In this document: in pieces, positions 8,165-17,296 of the stretch
How positions within the stretch are numbered: position 1 is the stretch's first letter
How the letters are laid out: each line of letters begins with the position of its first letter
Assembly: GCF_050113715.1 (NCBI RefSeq)
Contig: NZ_JBNJQR010000009.1
Location: 1-64,000, forward strand
Direction: 5' to 3'
DNA from: Brevibacillus_H ginsengisoli
Lineage (GTDB): Bacteria; Bacillota; Bacilli; Brevibacillales; Brevibacillaceae
Length of the DNA stretch: 64,000 bases
Translations under genes and position numbers: made by a program
Notes under the pieces: model-generated
Told to the model about the DNA's origin: nothing
The model's database searches: none
What the model saw: the letters and a program-made list of their open reading frames with translations, nothing else

Positions 8165-8232
8165 GTTCGTATAATCCCTGGAATTTGGCTGGGGAGTTTC
8201 TACCAGGTTACCGTGAATACCTGACTACGGAC
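8165..8232 (+). promoter_or_regulatory. Guanine riboswitch (purine aptamer) of the permease gene
   Basis: P1 is GTTCGTA/TACGGAC, P2 is TCCCTGG/CTGGGGA with loop AATTTGG, the core is TTTCTACC, and P3 is CAGGT/ACCTG with CCGTGAA in the loop. The specificity base in CTGACTACGG is C, so guanine or hypoxanthine is the expected ligand. Compared with the guaA copy, loop L2 has T for A and the top of P3 is unpaired. A terminator follows at 8298-8335. Confidence 0.9.
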
Positions 8233-8297
8233 GGAACTAACGTGAAAAGTGAAATCATCTTTCGTTTTATTGCTATTTTCCGAACGTTCCTTTCCGA

Positions 8298-8335
8298 GTC
8301 GAGGTATCTGTAGCCACACAGACCTCGACCTTTTT
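8298..8335 (+). terminator. Riboswitch-controlled terminator before the permease
   Basis: GTCGAGGT and ACCTCGAC pair, with an inner CTGT/ACAG helix, followed by C and then TTTTT. It is the off-state platform of the preceding aptamer. Confidence 0.88.
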
Positions 8336-8379
8336 GTTTTTTGCCTCACATCATAATAATCATTAGGGGGAACTAGCAA

Positions 8380-9753
8380 GTGCGAAAGTATTTTGAATTC
8401 GACAAGCTGGGTACGAGCTACCGTAAAGAAATTATCGCGGGTATTACAACGTTTTTGGCAATGGCATACATCCTGGCTGTTAACCCATTCATGTTAAGTG
8501 GCGCTGATTTGCCAGCAAATTTAAAGGCCGGTCATTATCCACCGTTTGACGCTGTATTTACAGCAACTGCGCTTGCAGCAGCAATCGGTACATTGGTAAT
8601 GGGGATCGTGGGTCGCCTTCCAATCGCGCAAGCGCCTGGTATGGGCTTGAACGCGTTCTTTACCTTCACGGTTGTACTGACAATGGGTGTTCCTTGGCAA
8701 CAGGCGTTAGCGGGGGTATTCGTATCTTGTTCCATCTTCTTGATTTTGTCTTTAACAGGGGTTCGTGAAGCGATTATTAACTCTATTCCGCAAGGTCTGA
8801 AATATGCGACATCTGCAGGTATCGGTTTGTTTATCGCCTTTATCGGTTTGAAAAATGCAGGTATCATCGTAGGGAACGAAGCGACGTTCGTGGCACTTGG
8901 TCATTTGAGCTTCCATGATGGGATGAAGCCTGAAGAAATTCTTGCTGCGAAGAATGCGCTTCTTGCAGTGTTTGGTTTAGTGGTTACTGCAATTCTGATG
9001 TCTCGCAAGTTCAACGCGGCAATCTTTATCGGGATGCTTGTTACGGCAGTGGTCGGAATGATCTTTGGCTTGGTTGAATTGCCAACAAAGATTTTCTCTG
9101 CACCGCCTAGCTTGGCTCCTACATTTGGAGCGGCATTCCCTTACCTTAGCGATATGGGAACCATGTTCTCTGCGAAGATGCTGATTGTTATCTTTACCTT
9201 CTTGTTCGTAGACTTCTTCGACGCAACTGGAACGTTGATTGGTGTAGCGAGTCAAGCTGGTCTTTTGAAAGATGGCAAACTACCACGCGCTGGTCAAGCC
9301 TTGGCGTCTGACGCTATCGCCGGTCTTTGCGGTTCTATTCTGGGTACATCAACTACAACTAGTTATATCGAATCGACAGCAGGGGTAGCGGCTGGTGGTC
9401 GTTCTGGTTTTGCTTCCGTTGTTACTGGTTTAATGTTCATCCTTGCCTTGTTCATCTCTCCGGTTTTATCGGTTGTAACATCTGCGGTAACGGCTCCTGC
9501 GCTTGTCATTGTCGGTGTGTTGATGGCTTCTCACATGACTAAAATCGCTTGGGACCAAATGGAAGAAGCGTTGCCGGCATTCTTGACTGTTCTGATGATG
9601 CCTTTAACCTTCAGTATCGCATCTGGTATCGCGGCTGGTTTCATTGTGTATCCAATCACCAAAATCTTCAAAGGACAAGCAAAAGAAGTTCATCCAGTGA
9701 TGTATGTGCTGTTCTTCATCTTCCTGGCATTCTTCGGCTGGCTCCGCGAATAG
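8380..9753 (+). CDS. pbuG: Guanine/hypoxanthine permease
   Basis: A 457-residue polytopic membrane protein of the AzgA/PbuG branch of nucleobase transporters, importing guanine and hypoxanthine by proton symport. Family motifs seen are APGMGLNAFF at 85-94 and VDFFDATGTLIG at about 277-288, with many hydrophobic helices between. GTG at 8380 is the start, preceded by AGGGGGA. The gene stands alone behind a guanine riboswitch and PurR-like boxes, which supports guanine/hypoxanthine as substrate. The paralogue PbuO is an alternative name; the sequence alone does not separate them. Confidence 0.93.
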   Translation: MRKYFEFDKLGTSYRKEIIAGITTFLAMAYILAVNPFMLSGADLPANLKAGHYPPFDAVFTATALAAAIGTLVMGIVGRLPIAQAPGMGLNAFFTFTVVLTMGVPWQQALAGVFVSCSIFLILSLTGVREAIINSIPQGLKYATSAGIGLFIAFIGLKNAGIIVGNEATFVALGHLSFHDGMKPEEILAAKNALLAVFGLVVTAILMSRKFNAAIFIGMLVTAVVGMIFGLVELPTKIFSAPPSLAPTFGAAFPYLSDMGTMFSAKMLIVIFTFLFVDFFDATGTLIGVASQAGLLKDGKLPRAGQALASDAIAGLCGSILGTSTTTSYIESTAGVAAGGRSGFASVVTGLMFILALFISPVLSVVTSAVTAPALVIVGVLMASHMTKIAWDQMEEALPAFLTVLMMPLTFSIASGIAAGFIVYPITKIFKGQAKEVHPVMYVLFFIFLAFFGWLRE

Positions 9754-9786
9754 AAGATCGAACGCATAGAACACAATAAATAATCA

Positions 9787-9822
9787 AAGCTAATCCTGTA
9801 AATAAAAGGGATTAGCTTTTTT
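9787..9822 (+). terminator. Terminator of pbuG
   Basis: AAGCTAATCC pairs with GGATTAGCTT around an 11-base A-rich loop, followed by a T-run. Confidence 0.93.
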
Positions 9823-9875
9823 CCTTTAGGCATATCCTGTAATATGAGTGGGACAAGGTAACGGGGGGCATAACC

Positions 9876-11447
9876 ATGAAAAAATGGAGCGTAACGCGCA
9901 ATTTGGTGATTGTGTTCGTATTGCTTGAACTGATTGTCTGGGGAACGTGGAGCCCGATGCCCATTCAAGCAGATACCATTCAAACACAGGCAAAGGGTAG
10001 CGCCCAAAAACCAATAAAAGAATTCCAGTCGTCAACCAAATATCAAGTGAATGCGCAAGTTGATCCAGACAAACATGTCGTATCTGGTACGCTCTCGGTT
10101 GAGTTTCCGGCAGTGGACACGTCCAAAGTTTATTTTCATCTGTATCCCAACGCGTTTCGAGAACGATCCGAGCTTTCCCAGCCAAATTGGCGGTATGAGT
10201 TAGGAGACGATCGAATCCCGGGTCAGATCGATATTCAAGAGGTTTGGGTCAATAACCAATCCGTTGCGTTCCAGGTACATAATACGATTCTGGAGGTTCC
10301 CTTTCCCAAAAAAGCGAACCAGAATCAGCTCACGCATGTTCGACTTTCCTTTGAACTAAAAGTACCCAAAAATAATGGTCGCCTTTCTTACGATGATCAC
10401 GCCATCTGGTTAGGCAATTGGCTTCCGATTCTCGCTGTGAAGGAAGCGGCAGGCTGGAGACTGGATGATTATTATCCAATCGGTGATCCGTTCTTCAGCG
10501 AGGTAGCGGACTTTGACGTGCAAATTCGCGTTCCCAAGGAGTATCAGGTGGCGACAAGCGGTCTTGAAAGCCAGGCAGTCATCACAGAAACCAAACCAAA
10601 AGGAGTTAGGCTGTACGATATTCAAGGGGTCAACATTCGAGATTTTGCGGTCGCCGTGATGGACAGCAGCTACCATAGCTTAACGTCCAAGGTTGGAGAT
10701 ACACTGGTGAACACCTGGTATCGACAGGATGATGATCAAGCGGCAGTTCAACAGCTGCACGATGTCGCTCAAAAATCTTTGCGCTACTATAGTAACTCCT
10801 TTGGCGCATATCCGTACCGGGAATATGATGTCGTGCGCACCGGAGGATTCTTCGGTGGTATGGAGTATCCCGGTGTCGTGTTTATCCAGGATCGGTATTT
10901 TCAAGAGCCGAATGGATACGGAGCGGCAGTGGTAGCGCATGAAACCGCCCATCAATGGTTTTACGGGATGGTTGGCAGTGATGAGATCCGCGAAGCCTGG
11001 GTAGATGAGAGTTTGACGGATTATGCAGCGATGGCGTTCCTTACCCAATATAATCAAAAGCTGGCGGCGCCATATATTATGCGAAGAACGACGCTTGGAC
11101 ACCTAGCTGATTCCTATACCTCACGAGGTATTGTGGCATGGCAAAGCGTCGATAAATTTCCGGATTGGAAAAGCTACAGCGATCTGGTGTACTCGAGGGG
11201 AGCCACCATGCTTTGGGAGTTGAGGAAAGCATGGGGGGAAGACGTGATCAACGAGGCATTACGATATTACTGCAGCAATCACCAATATAAGAACGCAACC
11301 GGTAATGATGTGATCGAGGCGTTCACTCATGTGACAGGTGCAAGCGCTAAGCCTTACTTCCAATACTGGCTGCAATTGAAGGTTGATCAGGAAAAGCAGG
11401 CTTTTCAATGGGTAACGGATGGGAAGGGCAAGGTGCACACAAAATAA
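9876..11447 (+). CDS. Exported M1-family metallopeptidase
   Basis: A 523-residue zinc peptidase of family M1 (gluzincin). An N-terminal signal peptide (about residues 1-32, cleavage near IQADT) sends it out of the cytoplasm. The zinc site is His355-Glu356-x-x-His359 (HETAHQWF) with Glu378 19 residues after His359 (AWVDESLTDYA). The exopeptidase GxMEN-type motif appears in changed form as FGGMEYPG. The start follows a GGGGGG sequence. It lies between pbuG and purE with no obvious partner. Whether it acts as an aminopeptidase on exported peptides is inference. Confidence 0.88.
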   Translation: MKKWSVTRNLVIVFVLLELIVWGTWSPMPIQADTIQTQAKGSAQKPIKEFQSSTKYQVNAQVDPDKHVVSGTLSVEFPAVDTSKVYFHLYPNAFRERSELSQPNWRYELGDDRIPGQIDIQEVWVNNQSVAFQVHNTILEVPFPKKANQNQLTHVRLSFELKVPKNNGRLSYDDHAIWLGNWLPILAVKEAAGWRLDDYYPIGDPFFSEVADFDVQIRVPKEYQVATSGLESQAVITETKPKGVRLYDIQGVNIRDFAVAVMDSSYHSLTSKVGDTLVNTWYRQDDDQAAVQQLHDVAQKSLRYYSNSFGAYPYREYDVVRTGGFFGGMEYPGVVFIQDRYFQEPNGYGAAVVAHETAHQWFYGMVGSDEIREAWVDESLTDYAAMAFLTQYNQKLAAPYIMRRTTLGHLADSYTSRGIVAWQSVDKFPDWKSYSDLVYSRGATMLWELRKAWGEDVINEALRYYCSNHQYKNATGNDVIEAFTHVTGASAKPYFQYWLQLKVDQEKQAFQWVTDGKGKVHTK

Positions 11448-11450
11448 ACA

Positions 11451-11523
11451 CGAATGATTAATTAATTGTATTCATGTAACGTTCGGAAATAGGTTGACAT
11501 TCCTTCTTTCCTCTTGCTAAACT
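11451..11523 (+). promoter_or_regulatory. purE promoter with paired PurR-box-like sites
   Basis: CGAA at 11451 and TTCG at 11482 are separated by exactly 27 bases. The second box, read in reverse, is ATTTCCGAACGTT, which matches the Bacillus PurR-box consensus. TTGACA at 11494 and TAAACT at 11518 (18-base spacer, extended TGC) form the promoter. Repression by PurR when purines are plentiful is inferred. Confidence 0.75.
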
Positions 11524-11572
11524 GAACCTTGAAGTAACGAAACGGTGAAGTAAAGAGAGGGGCAGCTTAGTG

Positions 11573-12061
11573 ATGAATCATCCTTTGGTCGGCGTGATTA
11601 TGGGAAGCACATCAGACTGGGAAACCATGAAAGAAGCTTGTCACATTTTGGAGGAATTGCAGGTTCCTTATGAGAAAAAGGTGGTTTCTGCTCATCGGAC
11701 ACCTGATCTAATGTTTGAATACGCGGAAACGGCTAAAAGCCGCGGTCTTGCAGTCATTATTGCGGGAGCTGGCGGTGCGGCCCACCTACCTGGGATGGTA
11801 GCTGCCAAAACGGAGCTTCCTGTCATCGGTGTTCCTGTCAAATCTTCGAACCTGAATGGGCTTGATTCGCTTTTATCGATTGTTCAGATGCCTGGTGGCG
11901 TTCCTGTCGCAACAGTCGCTATTGGAAAAGCTGGAGCGATCAATGCCGGTCTCTTGGCTGCACAGATTCTTGGTCTGCAAAATCCTGAGATTCAAGATCG
12001 TCTTGTCCAAAGACGGGCTGCCATTCGTCAGAGTGTAATGGAGGATAGCCAACTATCATGA
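11573..12061 (+). CDS. purE: N5-carboxyaminoimidazole ribonucleotide mutase
   Basis: A 162-residue class I PurE, which converts N5-CAIR to CAIR in purine synthesis. Conserved blocks are VGVIMGSTSDWETM at the N-terminus, SAHRTPD, and IIAGAGGAAHLPGM. The start is ambiguous. GTG at 11570 and ATG at 11573 are adjacent, both behind GAGAGGGG (11555-11562); ATG was chosen as the commoner codon. The gene overlaps purK by four bases (ATGA), so translation is probably coupled. Confidence 0.97.
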   Translation: MNHPLVGVIMGSTSDWETMKEACHILEELQVPYEKKVVSAHRTPDLMFEYAETAKSRGLAVIIAGAGGAAHLPGMVAAKTELPVIGVPVKSSNLNGLDSLLSIVQMPGGVPVATVAIGKAGAINAGLLAAQILGLQNPEIQDRLVQRRAAIRQSVMEDSQLS

Positions 12062-13185
12062 AAATCATTCGACCAGGTGCAACGATTGGATTGTTAGGCG
12101 GCGGGCAGTTGGGGAGAATGATTGCGTTGTCAGGGCGGGCAATGGGGTATCGATTTGTAACCTTGGACCCGACACCGGATTCACCCAGCGCACAGGTTTC
12201 TGATCAGCAGATCACAGCAAGTTTTGATGATGTAGAAGCAGCGAAGCAACTAGCCAAGCTGAGTGATGTTATAACGTATGAATTTGAGAATGTCGACGCG
12301 CGAGTAGCGGAAGTGCTGGAGACAAATTCTTTTGTTCCGCAGGGAAGCCAGCTGCTGCGAATTACTCAGCATCGGATTCGTGAAAAATCAACAATAGAAG
12401 CCTTAGGAATCCCTGTGGCGCCATTCCGTCAGGTCCAATCTCTTGAGGATGTGAAGCAAGCGACAGAGGAGTTCGGGCTTCCTGTCGTGATGAAGACCGC
12501 TACTGGCGGGTATGACGGCAAGGGACAATTTGTCATTCGAGATGCAAGCGAGATTGAAGAGGCTTATGAAACTCTTCATCAATGGGGAACGGAACTGATT
12601 GTGGAGAAGTTTGTTCGCTTCCAGATGGAGCTGTCAGTGATCGCGGCCCGTAATCTGTCGGGGGAAGTTGCGTCATTTCCGGTCGCGCAGAACATTCATG
12701 TGAATAATATTTTGCATCTTTCGCTGGTTCCCGCTCCTATTTCGTCTGAGGTAACGGAGAGGGCGCGTCAAATAGCGGAAGAACTGGCCGGGAAGCTGAA
12801 TGTAGTCGGACTGATTGCCGTAGAGATGTTTCTAACGGATGATGGCAAACTATATGTAAACGAATTAGCACCTAGACCGCATAACTCCGGCCATTATACA
12901 ATGGATGCCTGTGTTACTTCTCAATTTGAACAGCATGTTCGTTGTATCTGCAATTTGCCGCTTGGCAGTACGAAGCTGCTTACACCAGTCGTCATGGTCA
13001 ATATTCTAGGAGAGCATCTCGATGCGATCCTTCAGAATGTGGACAAGCTTCCGACGTCGAGTAAGCTGCACTTATATGGTAAGAAAGAAGCGCAAGCGAA
13101 ACGAAAAATGGGGCACTTGAACGTGTTGGCTGATTCAGTAGAAGAAGCATTGGAATTGATTCGGAATTTGGGAATATGGAAATAG
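12058..13185 (+). CDS. purK: N5-carboxyaminoimidazole ribonucleotide synthase
   Basis: A 375-residue ATP-grasp enzyme that makes N5-CAIR from AIR, bicarbonate and ATP, supplying PurE. It opens with the glycine-rich GLLGGGQLGRMIA and has the ATP-grasp part with KTATGGYDGKGQ. A downstream block NELAPRPHNSGHYT contains the metal-binding region. It starts inside the purE stop codon. The second gene of the purEKB unit. Confidence 0.97.
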   Translation: MKIIRPGATIGLLGGGQLGRMIALSGRAMGYRFVTLDPTPDSPSAQVSDQQITASFDDVEAAKQLAKLSDVITYEFENVDARVAEVLETNSFVPQGSQLLRITQHRIREKSTIEALGIPVAPFRQVQSLEDVKQATEEFGLPVVMKTATGGYDGKGQFVIRDASEIEEAYETLHQWGTELIVEKFVRFQMELSVIAARNLSGEVASFPVAQNIHVNNILHLSLVPAPISSEVTERARQIAEELAGKLNVVGLIAVEMFLTDDGKLYVNELAPRPHNSGHYTMDACVTSQFEQHVRCICNLPLGSTKLLTPVVMVNILGEHLDAILQNVDKLPTSSKLHLYGKKEAQAKRKMGHLNVLADSVEEALELIRNLGIWK

Positions 13186-13201
13186 AAGCGGAGGTATTCA
13201 A

Positions 13202-14500
13202 ATGATTGAACGTTACTCTCGCCCTGAGATGAGGGCAATTTGGACGGAACAGAATAAATTTCAGGCGTGGCTCGAAGTGGAGATCCTCGCGTGTGAGGCA
13301 TGGTCGAAGCTAGGCGTTATTCCTGCTGATGACGTTCAGAAGCTGTGGGAGAAGGCGAGCTTTGATATTAACCGAATCTATGAAATTGAAGAAGAAACTC
13401 GCCACGACGTTGTCGCATTTACTCGCGCTGTCTCTGAGACGATCGAAGGCGAAGAGAAGAAGTGGGTTCACTATGGATTGACCTCTACTGACGTAGTAGA
13501 TACGGCTTTGTCTTATCTTCTTTTGCAAGCCAACCGCATTATTGAAAAGGACTTGGAAGATTTCATTCAAATTCTTGCTGATAAAGCTCGCGAGCATAAA
13601 AATACCGTTATGATGGGACGTACACATGGTGTTCATGCAGAACCAACGACGTTTGGTTTGAAGCTTGCCCTCTGGTATGAAGAAATGAAGCGGAATCTGG
13701 AGCGTTTCCGCGCCGCGAAACAAGGAGTAGCTTTTGGCAAAATCTCCGGTGCGGTGGGAACCTATGCCAATATCGATCCATTTGTAGAAGAATATGTTTG
13801 TGAGAAACTAGGGCTGCAAGCGGCTCCGATCTCGACTCAAACCCTTCAGCGTGATCGACATGCGGACTACATGGCTACACTTGCTTTAATCGCAACTTCA
13901 CTTGATAAGTTTGCGACTGAAATTCGCGGGCTTCAAAAGAGTGAGATTCGTGAAGTAGAAGAAGCATTTGCCAAAGGACAAAAAGGTTCCTCTGCGATGC
14001 CTCATAAACGCAATCCGATCGGCAGTGAGAACATCTCTGGTCTGGCTCGTGTGATTCGTGGTCATATGGTGTCTGCTTATGAGAATGTGCCGCTGTGGCA
14101 TGAACGCGATATCTCTCATTCTTCAGTAGAACGCGTCATTCTTCCTGACGCTACTCAATTGCTCAACTATATGCTTCGCCGCTTTATGAATATCGTGAAG
14201 AACTTGACGGTCTTCCCTGAGAATATGAAGCGCAATATGGATCGTACTTTTGGTTTGATTTACTCTCAACAAGTATTACTCAAATTGATTGACAAAGGAT
14301 TAAGCCGTGAAAAAGCGTACGATACCGTCCAACCTCGCGCGATGCAAGCGTGGGAAGAACAACGCTCCTTCCGTGAAATCATTGCCGAAGACGAGACTGT
14401 TCAATCTCTGCTCTCCCAAGAAGAACTGGACGATTGCTTTGACTATCGTTATCATCTCAAGCACGTGGATACCATTTTTGAACGATTGGGCTTGGCGTAA
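13202..14500 (+). CDS. purB: Adenylosuccinate lyase
   Basis: A 432-residue member of the fumarase/aspartase superfamily that cleaves SAICAR to AICAR and adenylosuccinate to AMP. The signature GSSAMPHKRNP starts at about residue 262, with the catalytic serine at about 263. The TSTDVVDTA and GRTHGVHAEP blocks are also present. GCGGAGGT precedes the ATG. It ends the first pur unit and is followed by a strong terminator, whereas in B. subtilis purC follows directly. Confidence 0.98.
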   Translation: MIERYSRPEMRAIWTEQNKFQAWLEVEILACEAWSKLGVIPADDVQKLWEKASFDINRIYEIEEETRHDVVAFTRAVSETIEGEEKKWVHYGLTSTDVVDTALSYLLLQANRIIEKDLEDFIQILADKAREHKNTVMMGRTHGVHAEPTTFGLKLALWYEEMKRNLERFRAAKQGVAFGKISGAVGTYANIDPFVEEYVCEKLGLQAAPISTQTLQRDRHADYMATLALIATSLDKFATEIRGLQKSEIREVEEAFAKGQKGSSAMPHKRNPIGSENISGLARVIRGHMVSAYENVPLWHERDISHSSVERVILPDATQLLNYMLRRFMNIVKNLTVFPENMKRNMDRTFGLIYSQQVLLKLIDKGLSREKAYDTVQPRAMQAWEEQRSFREIIAEDETVQSLLSQEELDDCFDYRYHLKHVDTIFERLGLA

Positions 14501-14517
14501 TCGGAAAAGCATACAGG

Positions 14518-14552
14518 AAAAAGGACGACCCTTCGCAGGTCGTCCTTTTTTT
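14518..14552 (+). terminator. Terminator of purEKB
   Basis: AAAGGACGACC pairs with GGTCGTCCTTT around the loop CTTCGCA, with T-run. It may also serve the convergent aminopeptidase gene through its A-rich 5' side. Confidence 0.93.
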
Positions 14553-14567
14553 GTTTAGATGATTTTA

Positions 14568-14744
14568 GAATGTTAACTTCGCTTTACATAAGTAAAGGAA
14601 GTTAACATTCCTTCCATTTGCGTAAGCCCGCTAAAGAAAAGACTTCGTCCAATCTTAGCTCATTTTAAGCGATACAAAGCGTAGAGAACAGTTTTGCTAC
14701 CAGCGAGCTTAAACAGAGCGCCGATGGACGAAGTCCTTTTCTTA
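14568..14744 (+). repeat. Dispersed structured repeat, copy A
   Basis: The leading hairpin is at 14568-14610: GAATGTTAACTTC pairs with GAAGTTAACATTC and encloses CTTTAC-ATAA-GTAAAG. The body runs from AAAGAAAAGACTTCGTCC (14633-14650) to GGACGAAGTCCTTTTCTT (14726-14743). Inside the ends, AGCTCATTTTAAGCG and GAGCTTAAACAGAGCG form a second imperfect pairing. The central arm present in copy B is missing. It lies 15 bases after the purB terminator and ends two bases before the stop codon of the convergent aminopeptidase gene. Confidence 0.9.
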
Positions 14745-14745
14745 C

Positions 14746-15858
14746 TTACTTCAAGTTCTCTGGGTTAAGTCCTTGAAGCTCTGGCAGAACGAAAATGCCG
14801 TCTTTACGAATCAAAACATCATCGAACCAGATCTCGCCGCCGCCGTACTCAGGACGTTGAATTTGCACCAAATCCCAGTGAATAGAGGAGCGGTTTCCGT
14901 TGTCAGCGATGTCGTAAGCATTACCAGGGGTGAAGTGGAAGCTTCCGGCAATCTTCTCGTCGAACAGGATATCTTGCATCGGGTTGAGAATATGCGGGTT
15001 GAATCCGATGGCAAACTCACCGATGTAGCGCGCGCCTTCGTCTGTGTCGAGGATTTCATTCAACACTTTGGTGTTGCTGCTGGTCGCCTCCACGATTTTG
15101 CCTTGAGAGAAGGTGAACTGAATATCAGTGAAAGTCGTGCTATGATAGTTGGTTGGCGCGTTGTAATAGATCGTTCCTTCTATGGAGTCACGAATTGGAG
15201 CGGTATAGCACTCGCCGTCCGGGATGTTTAATTTGCCATCGCATTTGATAGTTGGAATACCCTTGATGGAGAAGCTCAGATCCGTTTTAGGCCCCACAAT
15301 GCGGACACGATCTGTACGATCCATCAATTCCACGAGCGGATCCATCGCTTTGGACATTTTGGAGTAGTCAAGGTTGCAGACAGAGAAATAGAAGTCTTCG
15401 AAACCCTCCAAGCTCATGTTGGCGGCTTGAGCCATTGATTTGTTTGGATAGCGCAGCACAACCCAACGTTTCTTCGGAATACGCTCGCCAAAGTGAACCT
15501 GTTTGTAGAAGATACGGGAGTAGGCCCCCATCTTATCTTCCGGGATATCGGAGTATTCGTTGATGTTTTCGAATGCGCGAACCGCAATATACGCGTCTAC
15601 GTCTTGCATGCGGGATAGCTCGTGTTTGGCCATAAGCTCCATGTGTTCTTCGCTAGTGCCCATGATGAGCGCGCGCATGATTTCTTGATCTTTTACCGTA
15701 ACCAGTGGAAGTGCTCCGACAGCGAACGCTTCACGTACCAATGCTTTTACGATCGGTGTTTGCAAACCGATGTTTTCAATGAGAACTTTCTCTCCCTTTT
15801 GCAGGTCGAGTGAGTAACGAATTAATCTTTGCGCTAATTCTTGAATACGTGAATCCAT
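14746..15858 (-). CDS. Aminopeptidase, M29 family
   Basis: A 370-residue metallo-aminopeptidase of the thermophilic aminopeptidase (M29, AmpS/PepS) group, normally about 370-410 residues and cytosolic. The C-terminal block NGNRSSIHWDLVQI and the Glu-rich stretch near MAKHELSRMQDVDAYI are typical. The frame is open to 15894, but ATG 15858 follows AGAGGTG at good spacing and begins the family-like MDSRIQELAQ. It is cotranscribed with the alcohol dehydrogenase gene 36 bases upstream. Both sit opposite to, and between, the pur units. Confidence 0.92.
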   Translation of the reverse strand: MDSRIQELAQRLIRYSLDLQKGEKVLIENIGLQTPIVKALVREAFAVGALPLVTVKDQEIMRALIMGTSEEHMELMAKHELSRMQDVDAYIAVRAFENINEYSDIPEDKMGAYSRIFYKQVHFGERIPKKRWVVLRYPNKSMAQAANMSLEGFEDFYFSVCNLDYSKMSKAMDPLVELMDRTDRVRIVGPKTDLSFSIKGIPTIKCDGKLNIPDGECYTAPIRDSIEGTIYYNAPTNYHSTTFTDIQFTFSQGKIVEATSSNTKVLNEILDTDEGARYIGEFAIGFNPHILNPMQDILFDEKIAGSFHFTPGNAYDIADNGNRSSIHWDLVQIQRPEYGGGEIWFDDVLIRKDGIFVLPELQGLNPENLK

Positions 15859-15894
15859 TACGTAAGCACCTCTTTCATTCATCATTGATTTCAA

Positions 15895-17094
15895 TTAGAA
15901 ACAAGCTTCATATATGGAGAGAACGTCCGATTCAGACAGGGGTCTGGAGCTTTGGATCGCATGAGTTCCTCCTCCGCCCGTTCGAATCGATTCTCGCGCC
16001 ATTGTTGCCATGGAGTCATGAGATACTCCTAATTCAGAAAGACTCTGAGTGATCCCAAGTTCGGCATACCAACTCGCCACCGCTTCAATCGTCGCTTGAG
16101 CCGCCAGGTGATCATTGGTTTCTCGAACACCAAAGCATTCACGTCCCATTCGGGCCAAACGATCAGGACGGTCAGGTAAAATGACCTGTTGGAAGTAGGG
16201 GATCGAAAGAATTGCTAGCCCTCGTCCATGTGCGATATCAAAAAAACCGCTGATCGTATGCTCGATCTTGTGCAGCGGATAACCAGCGCTTCTGCCGGAG
16301 AGCGTAAACGGACTGATGGCTAATGTACTCGTCCACAAGAGTGTGGCACGTGCCTCCTCATTAGTTGGATCATCCATCGCCAGGCGAGCAAACTGAACAA
16401 CCTGACGAATCAGTGACTCCGTGAAGCCGTCCTGTACATTCTGCTTGTGTGTATCGATCAGGTACGCTTCAAACAAATGGGAGAAGATATCAGCGCACGC
16501 TTCGGCTGTCACATGTGGTGGAACCGTATATGTAAGGGATGGGTCCAGAATGGCAACTTGAGGGTATAGACCCGGTCCAGAGATAGAAGTCTTCTCGTGG
16601 CTTTCCCAGTGGGTTAAAACGCTGATATTATTCGCTTCTGAACCTGTTGCCGCAACGGTTGGGATGGTCATGATCGGGAGTGCGTGTCGGACAGGGAGAA
16701 GCTCTTTGCTGAATCCCGCCGGATTACCTCGCATGAAATCATAGATGGGGCGTTTGGCAAATGCTGCAGCGGCGATAGCCTTGGAAGCATCCATTACCGA
16801 TCCACCGCCCAAAGCGATCACGAAATCACAGTGCTGCTCCACGATGAGACGCGCGCCTTCGTCAACGGTGGTCGTACGCGGATTGGGCTCCACACGATCA
16901 AACACGACATATCCAACCTGCTCTTGATCCAACAGCTGTTTGACCTTATCCAGCAGTCCAGTAGACTTCGATGATTTTCCTCCAGTAACGAGTAACGCTT
17001 TTTGACCTAGTTGTTTGGCTTCTTTACCGGCTCGTGCTAATTCACCAGTGCCGAAGCGGATGCGAGTTGGGAAAGCTAACTCGAACGGAAACAA
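15895..17094 (-). CDS. Iron-containing alcohol dehydrogenase
   Basis: A 399-residue group III (iron-activated) alcohol dehydrogenase using NAD(P)H. The NAD-binding GGGSVMDASKA and the metal-ligand blocks CADIFSHLFEAY and KIEHTISGFFDIAHGRG are visible. The start is a TTG at 17094: an in-frame stop lies two codons upstream and GGTGA lies six bases before it. The substrate cannot be told from sequence; butanol-dehydrogenase-like enzymes are the nearest I recognise. It is divergent from purC across a 331-base gap filled with purine control sites. Confidence 0.92.
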   Translation of the reverse strand: MFPFELAFPTRIRFGTGELARAGKEAKQLGQKALLVTGGKSSKSTGLLDKVKQLLDQEQVGYVVFDRVEPNPRTTTVDEGARLIVEQHCDFVIALGGGSVMDASKAIAAAAFAKRPIYDFMRGNPAGFSKELLPVRHALPIMTIPTVAATGSEANNISVLTHWESHEKTSISGPGLYPQVAILDPSLTYTVPPHVTAEACADIFSHLFEAYLIDTHKQNVQDGFTESLIRQVVQFARLAMDDPTNEEARATLLWTSTLAISPFTLSGRSAGYPLHKIEHTISGFFDIAHGRGLAILSIPYFQQVILPDRPDRLARMGRECFGVRETNDHLAAQATIEAVASWYAELGITQSLSELGVSHDSMATMARESIRTGGGGTHAIQSSRPLSESDVLSIYEACF

Positions 17095-17149
17095 CTTTCA
17101 TCACCAGCTTTCAAAATGAAATTGTGAGAAAATTTTTTTTACTAAAGGT

Positions 17150-17155
17150 ATTGTA
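17150..17155 (-). promoter_or_regulatory. Candidate extended -10 of the alcohol dehydrogenase operon
   Basis: On the minus strand TGGTACAAT is an extended -10 element. No good -35 box is correctly spaced. It lies 56 bases before the TTG start. Confidence 0.4.
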
Positions 17156-17296
17156 CCATAAACGCTTAAAATCAACGAAGTCTTTCGGCATACCCAGAGA
17201 GTTTAAGTAAAACAGGATTTGCTAAGGGAAGTATAGGGAAATCGTCGTGTTTTTAGTGAGAAACCGGTGACTATTGTCACTTTCATGAGTAAATCA

